Counted from the stretch's first letter, positions 43,601-53,051 are shown. The stretch: DNA of 64,000 nt from an uncultured Lachnospiraceae bacterium (GCA_910585965.1 CAJUHH010000002.1:186001-250000), one strand, 5' to 3'. Notes: generated from the sequence alone by a model not told the origin. Made by a program: numbers and translations.

Positions 43601-44665
43601 ATGAACTGGGAAGAAAATATTCGCAGGGTGGTTCCATATGTCCCGGGGGAACAGCCGAAGGACAGGAATATTATCAAGCTAAATACGAACGAATGCCCTT
43701 ACCCGCCGGCCCCGGGCGTGAGGAAAAGGGCAGAAGCTTTTGATTATGGGAGGCTGCGCTTGTATCCGGATACGGAAGCAGGGGATTTGGCAGAGGCTCT
43801 CTGCCAGTATTACCATATCAGGAAAGAGCAATTATTTATCGGCGTAGGAAGCGACGATGTGCTGGCAATGGCGTTTCTTACTTTTTTTCATTCGGGCAGG
43901 CCGATTTTGTTCCCGGATATTACGTATTCTTTTTATGATGTCTGGGCAGAACTGTTTCACATTCCTTATGAGCAGAAGAAGCTGGACGGGGACTTTCGTA
44001 TTGTAAAAGAGGATTATATGGGGGAGAACGGGGGAATTGTCCTTCCGAATCCCAATGCGCCTACCGGGATACTGGAATCGGTGGAGGTGATAGAAGAAAT
44101 CGTGGCAGGCAATCAGGGAAGTATTGTGATTGTTGATGAGGCTTATGTGGATTTTGGGGGAGAAAGCTGCCGGAAACTGATTGACCGGTATGAAAACCTT
44201 CTGGTCGTGCAGACTTTTTCCAAATCCAGGTCGATGGCAGGGCTGCGCGTCGGATTTGCCATGGGAGGGGAGAAACTGATCCGTTATTTAAAAGACGTTA
44301 AATTTTCTTTTAATTCCTATACTATGAATATGCTTTCGATCGAGCTGGGAGTGGAAGCGGTAAAGGATGAGGATTATTTTAGAAATACCGTGCAGAAGAT
44401 AATAACCACGAGGGAAAGGGTAAAGAAAGAACTGGCAGAGCTGGGATTTACTTTTCCTGATTCCAAAGGGAATTTTATTTTTGCTTCCCATAAGGATATT
44501 CCGGCGAAGCATATTTTCGAGGAATTAAAAAAGAGAGGCATTTATGTCCGTTACTGGGAGAAGCCGAGGATTGATAATTATCTTCGGATTACGGTCGGAA
44601 CGGATGAAGAGATGGATGCTTTTATCCGTCATTTGAGGAGTATTATGAAAAAAGAGCCTGCATAG
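43601..44665 (+). CDS. hisC: Histidinol-phosphate aminotransferase
   Basis: A 354-residue class II PLP aminotransferase of the HisC type, which converts imidazole acetol phosphate to histidinol phosphate. KLNTNECPYPPAPGV near residues 26-40 and the PLP lysine block TFSKSRSMAGLRVGF with Lys208 are diagnostic. No other his genes are nearby, so the enzyme may also serve aromatic amino acid transamination. AAGGAGAAG precedes the ATG. It heads a run of five closely spaced genes ending with nadE. Confidence 0.9.
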   Translation: MNWEENIRRVVPYVPGEQPKDRNIIKLNTNECPYPPAPGVRKRAEAFDYGRLRLYPDTEAGDLAEALCQYYHIRKEQLFIGVGSDDVLAMAFLTFFHSGRPILFPDITYSFYDVWAELFHIPYEQKKLDGDFRIVKEDYMGENGGIVLPNPNAPTGILESVEVIEEIVAGNQGSIVIVDEAYVDFGGESCRKLIDRYENLLVVQTFSKSRSMAGLRVGFAMGGEKLIRYLKDVKFSFNSYTMNMLSIELGVEAVKDEDYFRNTVQKIITTRERVKKELAELGFTFPDSKGNFIFASHKDIPAKHIFEELKKRGIYVRYWEKPRIDNYLRITVGTDEEMDAFIRHLRSIMKKEPA

Positions 44666-44694
44666 GCGGCTGAGAGAAAGGAAAGGTTATTGAG

Positions 44695-45540
44695 ATGATT
44701 AAAAATGTTTTAAAAGGGATTGTTATCGGGCTGGCGAATGTGATTCCCGGCGTCAGCGGAGGCACGATGATGGTATCCATGGGAATTTATGATAAACTGA
44801 TCCATTGTATTACGCATTTGTTTTCGGAGCTGAAAAAAAGCATACAGTTTTTGCTTCCTATTTTTATCGGCATCGGCATAGCTGTCATCGTTGTGCCGTT
44901 CGGCATTGAATTTTTATTCGCCCAATATCCGTTCCAGACCAATCTCTTATTTATCGGTTTGATTATTGGGGGACTTCCTGCGGTATGGAAAAAAGTGAAA
45001 GGAAATTCGGTCAAGGTCGGGCATATCATAGCATGCCTTGCTTTTTTCGCTCTGGTGGCAGGGCTGGCATTGGTAGGGGAAAAGGAAGGGAATGCGGCGG
45101 ATTTGTCGTTTAGCCTCGTTTCGGTGATCAAGCTGTTCGGGATCGGCATGATCACATCCGCGACGATGGTGATTCCCGGCGTCAGCGGTTCGATGGTGCT
45201 GCTGTTGCTCGGATATTACCACCCGGTGCTGGAAACGATCACAAACTTTATCAAGGCAGTTCTGTCGTTCGATATGAATGGCATTCTGGCGGGCATTGGA
45301 GTTCTTCTTCCTTTCGGCATCGGTGTGGTAGCAGGGATGTTCGTGATTGCAAAAATTATAGAGATTATTTTTGAAAAATTTCCATTATATGCTTATTGGG
45401 CGATTATCGGCCTGATCGTTTCCTCGCCGGTGGCTATCCTCTTAATCAGCGGGATGGGGACAATTACAGTGGTGTCTGTTCTGACAGGGATCGTCTGCCT
45501 GGCGGCGGGCTTTGCCATTGCGATGAAACTTGGCGACTAA
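44695..45540 (+). CDS. DUF368 family (polyprenyl-phosphate transporter, PopT-type)
   Basis: A 281-residue membrane protein with eight or nine hydrophobic segments in two halves, each containing the repeated motif NVIPGVSGGTM (residues 15-25) and MVIPGVSGSMV (about 157-167). Work on DUF368 proteins has shown that they return undecaprenyl phosphate across the membrane for cell wall synthesis. The internal repeat fits an inverted-repeat transporter. Located 29 nt after hisC and 39 nt before the methyltransferase gene. Confidence 0.9.
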   Translation: MIKNVLKGIVIGLANVIPGVSGGTMMVSMGIYDKLIHCITHLFSELKKSIQFLLPIFIGIGIAVIVVPFGIEFLFAQYPFQTNLLFIGLIIGGLPAVWKKVKGNSVKVGHIIACLAFFALVAGLALVGEKEGNAADLSFSLVSVIKLFGIGMITSATMVIPGVSGSMVLLLLGYYHPVLETITNFIKAVLSFDMNGILAGIGVLLPFGIGVVAGMFVIAKIIEIIFEKFPLYAYWAIIGLIVSSPVAILLISGMGTITVVSVLTGIVCLAAGFAIAMKLGD

Positions 45541-45579
45541 CAACGCAGTGGGCAGAATTTGCGGTTTATGGGAGGCAGT

Positions 45580-46449
45580 ATGGAAGCGTATACGGATTTT
45601 GCAAGTGTATATGATATTTTTATGGATAATACTCCTTATAGGGAATGGGCTTCGTATATTGCGGCTTCGTTAGAGGAATATGGGGTTGCGAGGGAAGATG
45701 CGCTTGCATCGTGCAATATTCCGGCTTCAGAGAGGGGAATGTTATCGGAAGAAAACATGGCGCACCAAAAGGCTCTGGCTGTGGAACGGAATGTGGTAGT
45801 GGATCTGGGCTGCGGGACGGGGACGCTGACGGAGCTTCTGGCGGATCGGGGCTATGATATGATCGGTGTCGATGATTCCCAGGAAATGTTGAATATCGCT
45901 TTGGAAAAGCGGGAAAAATCAGGAAAGGAAATTCTATATCTGTGCCAGGACATGAGGGAGCTGGAGCTATATGGAACGGCGGGGGCTGTCATCAGCGTCT
46001 GCGATTCCCTGAATTACCTTCTGGAAGAAGAGGAATTGCTGCAGGTATTCCGTTTGGTAAACAATTATTTGTACCCGGGCGGAATCTTTCTTTTTGATTT
46101 TAATACGGTTTATAAATATGAAATGGTGATCGGGGATTCCGTGATTGCGGAAAACAGAGAAGACTGTAGTTTTATATGGGAAAATTATTATGATGCGGAG
46201 GGGCAGATTAACGAATATGACCTGACCATTTTTGCAAAGGCGAAAGACAAGGAAGATTTGTTCCGCCGCTTTACGGAAACGCATTACCAAAGGGGATATA
46301 CGCTGGAGGGGATGCGCGCCATCGTGGAAAAAGCGGGGATGGAATTTATCAAGGCAGTGGACGCGGACACGCAGGAAGAGGTAAGGGAAGAAAGCGAACG
46401 GATTTATGTGATTGCCCGTGAGCATGGGAAAGAAAAGATGGAAAATTGA
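45580..46449 (+). CDS. Class I SAM-dependent methyltransferase
   Basis: A 289-residue methyltransferase. The SAM-binding motif I VVDLGCGTGTLTELLADRG lies near residues 74-92, followed by GVDDSQEML (acidic residue binding the ribose) and VCDSLNYL near 142. An unusual N-terminal region (about 25-65) precedes the core. Substrate unknown. GGAGGCAGT directly precedes the ATG at 45580. It belongs to the hisC-nadE gene run, 31 nt before hslO. Confidence 0.9.
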   Translation: MEAYTDFASVYDIFMDNTPYREWASYIAASLEEYGVAREDALASCNIPASERGMLSEENMAHQKALAVERNVVVDLGCGTGTLTELLADRGYDMIGVDDSQEMLNIALEKREKSGKEILYLCQDMRELELYGTAGAVISVCDSLNYLLEEEELLQVFRLVNNYLYPGGIFLFDFNTVYKYEMVIGDSVIAENREDCSFIWENYYDAEGQINEYDLTIFAKAKDKEDLFRRFTETHYQRGYTLEGMRAIVEKAGMEFIKAVDADTQEEVREESERIYVIAREHGKEKMEN

Positions 46450-46480
46450 GACAAAAGCCGTGCAGAAATGAGGAAAAAAG

Positions 46481-47356
46481 ATGAAAAGCAGGGATTACAT
46501 GGTAAGGGTGACGGCGGCGAATGCGCAGATACGGGCTTTTGCTGCAACAACGAGGAACCTGGTGGAAGAGATGAGGGGCATCCATAATACAAGCCCGGTG
46601 GCGAGCGCGGCTTTGGGGCGGCTGCTGACAGGGGGAGCCATGATGGGGGCGATGATGAAAGGGGAGGACGACCTGCTGACGCTCCAGGTCAAAGGAGACG
46701 GGCCGATAGGGGGGATGACCGTAACGGCGGATGCGAATGGAAATGTCAAAGGCTACGCTAACGAACCGCAGGTTATCCTGCCCGCAAGCCCGGCAGGGAA
46801 GCTGGATGTGGGCGCCGCCGTAGGGAAAGGGATTTTACGCGTCGTGAAAGATATGGGGTTAAAGGAGCCTTACGTGGGGCAGACTATATTGCAGACCGGG
46901 GAGATTGCGGAAGATCTGACTTATTATTTTGCGGCTTCAGAACAGACCCCTTCCTCCGTGGGGTTAGGGGTTCTGATGGAGAAAAATAATACGGTAAAGC
47001 AAGCCGGAGGATTTATCCTACAGCTTATGCCATATGCGGAAGAAGCCGTGATTGCAAGGCTGGAGGATAATCTGCGCCGTTTCCCGTCGGTGACGGCAGC
47101 GCTGGAAGCAGGGAATACTCCGGAACAGATGCTGGGGATATTGCTGGATGGCCTTGATATGGAGATCGGGGAGTCGATGGATATGAGGTACCATTGCGAC
47201 TGCTCCAGAAAAAGGGTGGAACGGGCTATGATCAGCCTTGGGAAAAAGGAAATAGAGGAAATGATAGCCGAAGGGAAGGAAGTCGAAGTGGGCTGTCAGT
47301 TCTGCAATAAAAAATATAAGTTTACGGTAGAAGAGCTGGAAAGGCTGATTGTATAA
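46481..47356 (+). CDS. hslO: Redox-regulated chaperone Hsp33
   Basis: A 291-residue Hsp33, a cytoplasmic holdase chaperone switched on by oxidative unfolding. The C-terminal zinc switch has Cys239-x-Cys241 (HCDCS) and Cys272-x-x-Cys275 (GCQFC). The N-terminal substrate-binding fold shows GPIGGMTVTADANGNVKGY near residues 74-92. Length is normal. It is located between the methyltransferase and nadE genes in the same run. Confidence 0.96.
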   Translation: MKSRDYMVRVTAANAQIRAFAATTRNLVEEMRGIHNTSPVASAALGRLLTGGAMMGAMMKGEDDLLTLQVKGDGPIGGMTVTADANGNVKGYANEPQVILPASPAGKLDVGAAVGKGILRVVKDMGLKEPYVGQTILQTGEIAEDLTYYFAASEQTPSSVGLGVLMEKNNTVKQAGGFILQLMPYAEEAVIARLEDNLRRFPSVTAALEAGNTPEQMLGILLDGLDMEIGESMDMRYHCDCSRKRVERAMISLGKKEIEEMIAEGKEVEVGCQFCNKKYKFTVEELERLIV

Positions 47357-47413
47357 CCGGGGAATAGAATTGGCCGGAAATTTGCAGATCATAGAAAGGC
47401 ATGGTTTGGCATT

Positions 47414-49363
47414 ATGAAACATGGATTTATAAAAGCGGCGGCGGTAACGCCGGAGATCAGAGTGGCAGATACCGTATATAATGCGGAAAAAATTATTCTT
47501 GGAATAGAAGAGGCGGCCGGAAACGGGGCGAAAATTATTGTTTTCCCGGAATTGTGCATCACCGGCTATACATGCGGGGATTTATTTTTGCAGGAGCTGC
47601 TTCTTCGGAAAGCGGAAGAGGGGCTGCTTGCCATAGCGGAGCATACAAAGGAGATAGATGCTCTTGTCTTTGTGGGTCTTCCGATCAGAAGGGATAACAA
47701 ACTATATAATGCGGCGGCATCCATCTATCGGGGGAAGATTCTGGGATTTATTCCCAAGGCCAATATTCCCGCTTATGCGGAGTTTTATGAAAGCCGGCAT
47801 TTTACGGAGGGAAACCGGGAACCGGCAGGATATACGATGAAAAATGGCGAAGAAGAAACGATACCGTTCGGGACGAATCTATTGTTTGAAATAGAAGGAA
47901 TCGAAGGGCTGAAGGTAGGCTGTGAGATCTGCGAAGATATATGGGTGGCGGATTCTCCTGCGAATGCGCATGCGAAAGCAGGGGCAACGGTAATCGTGAA
48001 TTTATCCGCTTCCGACGAGACGGTGGGGAAGGACGAATACCGGGAAATGCTTGTGAAGTCTTCCAGTGCCAGGAATATTGCGGGCTATATCTATGCCAAT
48101 GCCGGAGAGGGGGAATCCTCCCAGGATCTGGTATTCGGCGGACATAATATCATTGCGGAGAACGGAACGATCCTTGCCCAGTCCAAAAGGTTTGGCAACC
48201 AGATCATTTATGGGGACATAGATATTCACAGGATCTGCCATGAAAGGCGGAGAATGAGCACATACCGGCAGGAAGGGGCGGAACGGTATCTGACGGTCAG
48301 GGTTCCTATGAGACAGGAAAAGACAGAGATAATGAGGACATTTGACCGCATGCCCTTTGTGCCGGAAGAGAAGGGAAAGAGGGACAAACGGTGCGAAGAG
48401 ATTCTTTCGATCCAGTCCTTCGGATTGAAGAAACGCTGCCAGCATACGGGATGCCAAAAAGCGGTGGTGGGCATTTCCGGCGGCCTGGATTCCACGCTGG
48501 CGCTGCTTGTAACAGTGCGTGCTTTTGATATGCTTTCCCTGGACCGAAAAAATATTGTATCGGTGACAATGCCCTGTTTCGGAACGACGGACAGGACTTA
48601 CGATAATGCCTGCAAGATGGCAAAGGTGCTGGGAACCAGCCTGAGGGAGGTCAATATAAAAAAGGCTGTCACCCTTCATTTTGAAGATATCGGGCAGGAT
48701 ATGGATAACCATGATGTGACTTATGAGAACGGACAGGCAAGGGAACGCACGCAAGTGCTGATGGACATTGCCAACCAAGAGAACGCCCTTGTGGTCGGAA
48801 CCGGGGATATGTCGGAGCTGGCGCTTGGATGGGCCACCTATAATGGAGACCACATGTCCATGTACGGGGTCAATGCCGGAGTCCCGAAGACGCTGGTAAG
48901 GCATCTGGTACAATATTATGCGGATACATGCAGAGACAAGGAGTTGGAAGCGGTGCTGCTGGACGTATTGGATACGCCGGTCAGCCCGGAGCTGCTTCCT
49001 CCCGTGGACGGAGCAATCGCGCAGAAAACGGAGGATCTGGTAGGGCCTTACGAACTCCATGATTTTTTCTTGTATTATATGCTGCGGTGCGGGTTTGAAC
49101 CGGAAAAATTATACCGCATCGCTTGTAGATCCTTTGCCGGTCAGTATGACAAGGAAGTGGTTTTGAAATGGCAGAAAACCTTTTATCGGAGATTTTTTGC
49201 ACAACAGTTCAAACGTTCCTGTCTGCCGGACGGGCCGAAGGTGGGAAGCGTGGCCCTGTCGCCGAGAGGGGATCTGCGCATGCCTTCCGATGCCTGCGGA
49301 CGCATCTGGCTGGAGGAACTGGAGAAGATCGACAGGGATGTGATTGCACCTCAGTTATTATAA
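47414..49363 (+). CDS. nadE: Glutamine-dependent NAD+ synthetase
   Basis: A 649-residue two-domain enzyme that makes NAD+ from deamido-NAD+, ATP and glutamine. The N-terminal nitrilase-type glutaminase has the triad Glu46 (VFPELCITGY), Lys115 (FIPKANIP) and Cys173 (EICEDIW). The C-terminal synthetase has the PP-loop GISGGLDSTLAL near residue 356 and GTGDMSELALGWATYNGD. Length matches the bacterial two-domain type. The stop lies inside a short direct-repeat patch and a strong terminator follows. Confidence 0.97.
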   Translation: MKHGFIKAAAVTPEIRVADTVYNAEKIILGIEEAAGNGAKIIVFPELCITGYTCGDLFLQELLLRKAEEGLLAIAEHTKEIDALVFVGLPIRRDNKLYNAAASIYRGKILGFIPKANIPAYAEFYESRHFTEGNREPAGYTMKNGEEETIPFGTNLLFEIEGIEGLKVGCEICEDIWVADSPANAHAKAGATVIVNLSASDETVGKDEYREMLVKSSSARNIAGYIYANAGEGESSQDLVFGGHNIIAENGTILAQSKRFGNQIIYGDIDIHRICHERRRMSTYRQEGAERYLTVRVPMRQEKTEIMRTFDRMPFVPEEKGKRDKRCEEILSIQSFGLKKRCQHTGCQKAVVGISGGLDSTLALLVTVRAFDMLSLDRKNIVSVTMPCFGTTDRTYDNACKMAKVLGTSLREVNIKKAVTLHFEDIGQDMDNHDVTYENGQARERTQVLMDIANQENALVVGTGDMSELALGWATYNGDHMSMYGVNAGVPKTLVRHLVQYYADTCRDKELEAVLLDVLDTPVSPELLPPVDGAIAQKTEDLVGPYELHDFFLYYMLRCGFEPEKLYRIACRSFAGQYDKEVVLKWQKTFYRRFFAQQFKRSCLPDGPKVGSVALSPRGDLRMPSDACGRIWLEELEKIDRDVIAPQLL

Positions 49364-49402
49364 CAACGTAGTTATTATAACAACTACGGTATTATAACAA
49401 TA
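49355..49402 (+). repeat. Short AT-rich direct repeats at the nadE stop
   Basis: GTTATTATAACAAC occurs twice (about 49355-49368 and 49372-49385), and a shorter copy TATTATAACAA follows (about 49390-49400). The first copy includes the nadE stop codon. Each copy is itself partly palindromic (TTATAA core). Confidence 0.6.
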
Positions 49403-49410
49403 TATTACGC

Positions 49411-49447
49411 CATAAAAAAAGTTGGCCGCCGGCCAACTTTTTTTATG
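49411..49447. terminator. Bidirectional terminator between nadE and the FMN-binding-like gene
   Basis: A perfect 17-bp stem (49411-49427 with 49431-49447) with a GCC loop and A/T flanks. The stop codon of the minus-strand gene (49443-49445) is within it. Confidence 0.9.
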
Positions 49448-49919
49448 GCTGCTCTTCGGCAGTGTTGCCTGCCGCCGCCGCAGCTTCCGCTTTTTTCAGG
49501 GATGCCTTGATCGCATCCAAGAGTACCATGGAAGTATATTTGTTATCATCGGAATAGGTTATGCCGTCTAAGGACTGGTTTTCGCATATCTGGGATGCAA
49601 GGTCTTCAAATGCCGGTTCGATCAACGGATACATGGCAGATACGGCCTCATCCAGATTGACAATGCGGATACTGTTAATGTTCGCTTCATCTACCGTAAC
49701 TTCAATATCCACTATATTATCATTCAGAACAAGAGAAGTCGTATAGACGCCGGGCATATAAGAGTTCGCCGGCCGTACGGTGTCGGTCTCTTTATCCTTG
49801 TTCTTTGGGAGGAACATGATGATCAGCAGTATAATGAAGAGTATCCCAAGAACGGCAAAAATGCCGGTATATATCAATTCTTTCAGATGAAGCACAACAA
49901 TTTTAGTTTTGGAACTCAT
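49443..49919 (-). CDS. Membrane-anchored protein with FMN_bind-like fold
   Basis: A 158-residue protein with an N-terminal membrane segment (about residues 15-36) and an extracytoplasmic domain. PGVYTTSLVLNDNIVDIEV near 56-74 and DGITYSDDNKYTSMVLLDAI near 117-136 resemble the start and end of FMN-binding domains (the latter the SGAT-S block), but the Ser/Thr flavin attachment motif is not intact, so flavin binding is doubtful. An Ala-rich tail ends it. The function is unknown; similar proteins are widespread in Lachnospiraceae as far as I recall. Confidence 0.65.
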   Translation of the reverse strand: MSSKTKIVVLHLKELIYTGIFAVLGILFIILLIIMFLPKNKDKETDTVRPANSYMPGVYTTSLVLNDNIVDIEVTVDEANINSIRIVNLDEAVSAMYPLIEPAFEDLASQICENQSLDGITYSDDNKYTSMVLLDAIKASLKKAEAAAAAGNTAEEQP

Positions 49920-50000
49920 AGCAATATTCCCGCCTGTTTTCTTTTTACTATCATATTAATGGGAGGGGATTTTTATACCTAAATTTGTGGGGCTTTCGTA

Positions 50001-50030
50001 TTGACAAATCCGGCAAAGCCCTGTTATGAT
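50001..50030 (+). promoter_or_regulatory. glnA promoter
   Basis: TTGACA at 50001-50006 and TATGAT at 50025-50030 with an 18-nt spacer. The transcript would begin near 50037, directly before the leader terminator. Confidence 0.7.
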
Positions 50031-50040
50031 AATACGGAGC

Positions 50041-50073
50041 AAAGGCGTTCTTGAGGATAAGAGCGCCTTTTTT
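50041..50073 (+). terminator. Leader terminator (attenuator) upstream of glnA
   Basis: A 12-bp stem with one G-T pair (50041-50052 with 50059-50070 counting the A/T closing pairs), a six-base loop GAGGAT and a T-run to 50073. It lies between the glnA promoter and the glnA start. Since an ANTAR protein gene follows glnA, antitermination by that protein is the likely purpose. Confidence 0.75.
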
Positions 50074-50103
50074 CAGTATAAAAGAAAGGCATGGGCATAA
50101 AAT

Positions 50104-51438
50104 ATGAAGAAAAAAAATACACGGGAGGACATTATCAGAATCGTGGAGGAAGAGGACATAGAATTTATACGGCTTCAGTTTACGGATATGTTCGGGAACC
50201 TGAAAAATATGGCGGTTACAGCGAGCCAGCTGGAGAAAGCGCTGGATAAGCAATGTATGTTTGACGGCTCTTCCATAGAGGGGTTTGTGCGGATCGAAGA
50301 GTCGGATATGTACCTTCACCCGGATTTGGACACCATGCAGATTTTTCCATGGAGGCCGCAGCAGGGCAAGGTGGCGAGGCTGATTTGCGATGTCTACAAG
50401 CCGGATGGAAAACCTTTTGAAGGGGATCCCAGGTATATTTTGAAATGCGCCCTGGAAGAGGCCGGAAAGATGGGATACCATTTCGAGGTCGGGCCGGAGT
50501 GTGAATTCTTCCTTTTCCATACGGATGAAAATGCGCTTCCCACGACGATCACCCATGAGCAGGCGGGGTATTTTGACCTAGGGCCGGTGGACTTTGGGGA
50601 AAATGCGCGGCGCGATATGGTGCTGACGCTGGAGGACATGGGATTTACGATTGAAGCGTCCCACCATGAAGTGGCTCCGGCCCAGCATGAGATTGACTTT
50701 AAGTATGACGAGGCGCTTGCTACGGCAGATAATATCATGACGTTTAAATTGGCGGTGAAAACGATCGCGAAGCGCCATGGGCTGCACGCTACTTTCATGC
50801 CGAAGCCGAAGTTCGGGGTGAACGGTTCGGGGATGCATATTAATATGTCGCTGTCAAAGGACGGAAAAAATATATTTGCGGACCCGTCGGATAAGCTTGG
50901 GTTAAGCAAGGAAGCCTATTATTTTATTGGGGGTATTATGAAACATATGAAGGGAATGGCAGCGATTACCAATCCGCTTGTCAATTCTTATAAGAGGCTG
51001 GTGCCCGGTTATGAAGCGCCGGTCTATATCGCCTGGAGCGCCACGAACAGAAGCCCGCTGATCCGCATCCCGGCATCCAGAGGGGAGGGGACGCGGATCG
51101 AGCTAAGATGCCCGGATCCATCGGCAAATCCTTATCTGGCATTGGCCGTATGCCTCCGCGCCGGACTGGAAGGCATCCAAAATAAGATCATGCCGCCGGA
51201 GAGCGTGGATCGGAATATTTTTGCGATGGCGGAAGAGGAACGGGAAGAGCTGGGCATCGAAGCGATACCAGGCACGCTGATCGAGGCGGTGTATGAGCTG
51301 GAAAAGGATGCATTGGTTCGGTCCGTTTTAGGGCGGCATGTGAGTGATAAATATATTCAGGCCAAAAAAGCGGAATGGGCGGAATACCGCGCCCAGGTGA
51401 CGGAATGGGAGATCGGGGCGTATTTGAATAAATTTTAG
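50104..51438 (+). CDS. glnA: Glutamine synthetase type I
   Basis: A 444-residue GSI-alpha type glutamine synthetase, which makes glutamine from glutamate, ammonia and ATP as a dodecamer. FDGSSIEGFVRIEESDM near residues 57-73, the GPECEFFLF metal block near 131-139, HHEVAPAQHEIDF near 186-198 and GVNGSGMHINMSL near 239-251 are diagnostic. The size lacks the adenylylated extension of the beta type. AAAGAAAGGCATGGG is a weak ribosome region. Expression is probably controlled by the terminator in its leader. Confidence 0.97.
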   Translation: MKKKNTREDIIRIVEEEDIEFIRLQFTDMFGNLKNMAVTASQLEKALDKQCMFDGSSIEGFVRIEESDMYLHPDLDTMQIFPWRPQQGKVARLICDVYKPDGKPFEGDPRYILKCALEEAGKMGYHFEVGPECEFFLFHTDENALPTTITHEQAGYFDLGPVDFGENARRDMVLTLEDMGFTIEASHHEVAPAQHEIDFKYDEALATADNIMTFKLAVKTIAKRHGLHATFMPKPKFGVNGSGMHINMSLSKDGKNIFADPSDKLGLSKEAYYFIGGIMKHMKGMAAITNPLVNSYKRLVPGYEAPVYIAWSATNRSPLIRIPASRGEGTRIELRCPDPSANPYLALAVCLRAGLEGIQNKIMPPESVDRNIFAMAEEEREELGIEAIPGTLIEAVYELEKDALVRSVLGRHVSDKYIQAKKAEWAEYRAQVTEWEIGAYLNKF

Positions 51439-51491
51439 CCGGGGCGGATATTTGCGAAACAGGAAACGCCGGATGAGGGGGAGGTGAGCAT

Positions 51492-52037
51492 ATGACGGGT
51501 ATTATCGTGGCATTCCCAAAGGCAGAGGACGCGAAAAATATAAAGAATCTGCTGGTGAGGAACGGCTTTTCCGTTGCCGCCGTCTGTACTGCCGGATCCC
51601 AGGCGGTCAGCCAGGCGGATCATTTTGACAGCGGCATTGTCATTTGCGGGTATAAGTTTCCGGACATGATTTACTCCGAGCTGCGCAGCTGTCTGCCGCC
51701 AGGCTTTCAAATGCTTTTAATGGCCTCCCGCCATGTGCTGGCCGAGTGTCTGGAACAGGATGTCGTCAGCCTGGCCATGCCCATAAAAGTGCTGGATCTG
51801 GTGAATACGGTGGATATGATGATGCAGTCAGTACAGACGAGGCGCAGGCGCGGGAGAGAGGTGCCGAAGAAGCGCAGCGGGGAAGAGACGAGGCTGATCC
51901 AGGAAGCCAAATGCCTTTTGATGGAACGAAACCATATGACGGAAGAAGAGGCGCATCGGTATATCCAGAAATCCAGCATGGACAGCGGGTCGAGGATGGC
52001 GGAGACGGCGCAGATGATATTGGCGACGATGGAATAG
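51492..52037 (+). CDS. ANTAR-domain antiterminator protein
   Basis: A 181-residue protein with an N-terminal receiver-like domain (about 1-115) and a C-terminal ANTAR RNA-binding three-helix domain (about 130-181: LIQEAKCLLMERNHMTEEEA, then the IQKSSM and RMAETAQMIL helices). In the receiver the phospho-acceptor Asp is missing: the block reads ICGYKFPDM with Gly at that place, so it is a pseudo-receiver. ANTAR proteins block terminators by binding nascent RNA. Its place 53 nt after glnA, which has a leader terminator, fits control of glnA in response to nitrogen status. Confidence 0.9.
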   Translation: MTGIIVAFPKAEDAKNIKNLLVRNGFSVAAVCTAGSQAVSQADHFDSGIVICGYKFPDMIYSELRSCLPPGFQMLLMASRHVLAECLEQDVVSLAMPIKVLDLVNTVDMMMQSVQTRRRRGREVPKKRSGEETRLIQEAKCLLMERNHMTEEEAHRYIQKSSMDSGSRMAETAQMILATME

Positions 52038-52056
52038 GGGAAGGAATATGGAATGG

Positions 52057-52090
52057 AAACAGGAGTCAGCTGTCAGGCGGCTCCTGTTTT
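52057..52090 (+). terminator. Intrinsic terminator after the ANTAR gene
   Basis: A 9-bp stem (52057-52065 with 52081-52089), a 15-nt loop and a TTTT run. It closes the glnA operon. Confidence 0.65.
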
Positions 52091-52254
52091 GCTGTCAGGG
52101 ATCCGCCGGGCGCGGTATCTGTTGTTTCAGAATTCATTCAGGTTTCTTAAGAATTTCTTTATCTTTCACAGCGTATCCTCTTTATTTTTCCCGTTTAGGA
52201 TAGTTTTTGTAAGCAAGAACAAAATCGGAATGGATAGGTTACTTTCTCTAAATG

Positions 52255-52263
52255 TGGTATACT
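52255..52263 (+). promoter_or_regulatory. Extended -10 element before the two-component operon
   Basis: TGGTATACT at 52255-52263, about 60 nt before the response regulator start; the -35 position is a poor match. Confidence 0.4.
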
Positions 52264-52325
52264 TTCAACAGCGGGGGAAATACTCCGCCGAAAGCGGCCG
52301 AATATGGAAAGGAGCGGATACGGAA

Positions 52326-53051
52326 ATGGAAGGATATCATACGTTGGGACAAAAGAATATCTTGATTGTGGAGGATGACCAGGACATCAGGGAGGGCATC
52401 GAAATCTATCTGAGGAATCAAGGATATGCGGTATTCCAGGCTGCGGACGGAATCGAAGGCTTAAGCGCGGTCGAAAAGGAAGAGATCCATCTGGCGATTG
52501 TGGATATTATGATGCCGAGGATGGACGGTGTTACGATGTTGATGAAAATGAGGGAAAAAGGGTATGACTTTCCAGTGATCATGCTGTCCGCCAAATCGGA
52601 GGAAGTGGATAAGATCATGGGTCTGAATATGGGGGCTGACGACTATGTGACAAAGCCGTTTACGACCATGGAGCTGCTGGCGAGGGTGAACTCCCATTTG
52701 AGGCGGTATGGCAAATATCTGCAGGCGGTAGGCGGCCAGAAGGAGAACGACAAGGTGCATGTGATCGGAGGCCTGGAGCTGAATGAAGAGACGGTGGAAG
52801 TCAGCGTGGATGGAAAACTGGTAAAAATGACTCCCCTGGAATTCAAGATATTGCTGCTTTTGATGAAAAACCCCGGCAGGGTGTTCAGCGCCGACGAAAT
52901 CTATGAAAGGGTATGGAACGAACAGGCGGTGAATACGGATACCATTATGGTGCATATCCGCAAAATAAGAGAGAAAATAGAGATCAATCCGAAAGAGCCA
53001 AAATATTTAAAGGTGGTGTGGGGCGTTGGATACAAAATTGAAAAGCAATAA
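52326..53051 (+). CDS. OmpR/PhoB-family response regulator
   Basis: A 241-residue response regulator. The receiver domain spans residues 9-125, with acidic residues Glu16-Asp17-Asp18, phospho-acceptor Asp60 in IVDIMMP, and Lys in DDYVTKPF. The C-terminal winged helix (about 145-238) ends in the usual KVVWGVGYKIE. AAAGGAG lies 11 nt before the ATG at 52326; a longer frame to 52053 runs through the terminator and promoter and is rejected. It overlaps the histidine kinase start by 26 nt. Confidence 0.95.
   Translation: MEGYHTLGQKNILIVEDDQDIREGIEIYLRNQGYAVFQAADGIEGLSAVEKEEIHLAIVDIMMPRMDGVTMLMKMREKGYDFPVIMLSAKSEEVDKIMGLNMGADDYVTKPFTTMELLARVNSHLRRYGKYLQAVGGQKENDKVHVIGGLELNEETVEVSVDGKLVKMTPLEFKILLLLMKNPGRVFSADEIYERVWNEQAVNTDTIMVHIRKIREKIEINPKEPKYLKVVWGVGYKIEKQ

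Noticed and set aside
50001..50104. A full two-hairpin ANTAR target RNA
   Set aside because: Only one six-base-loop hairpin lies between the predicted start and glnA, so the classical tandem motif is not claimed.
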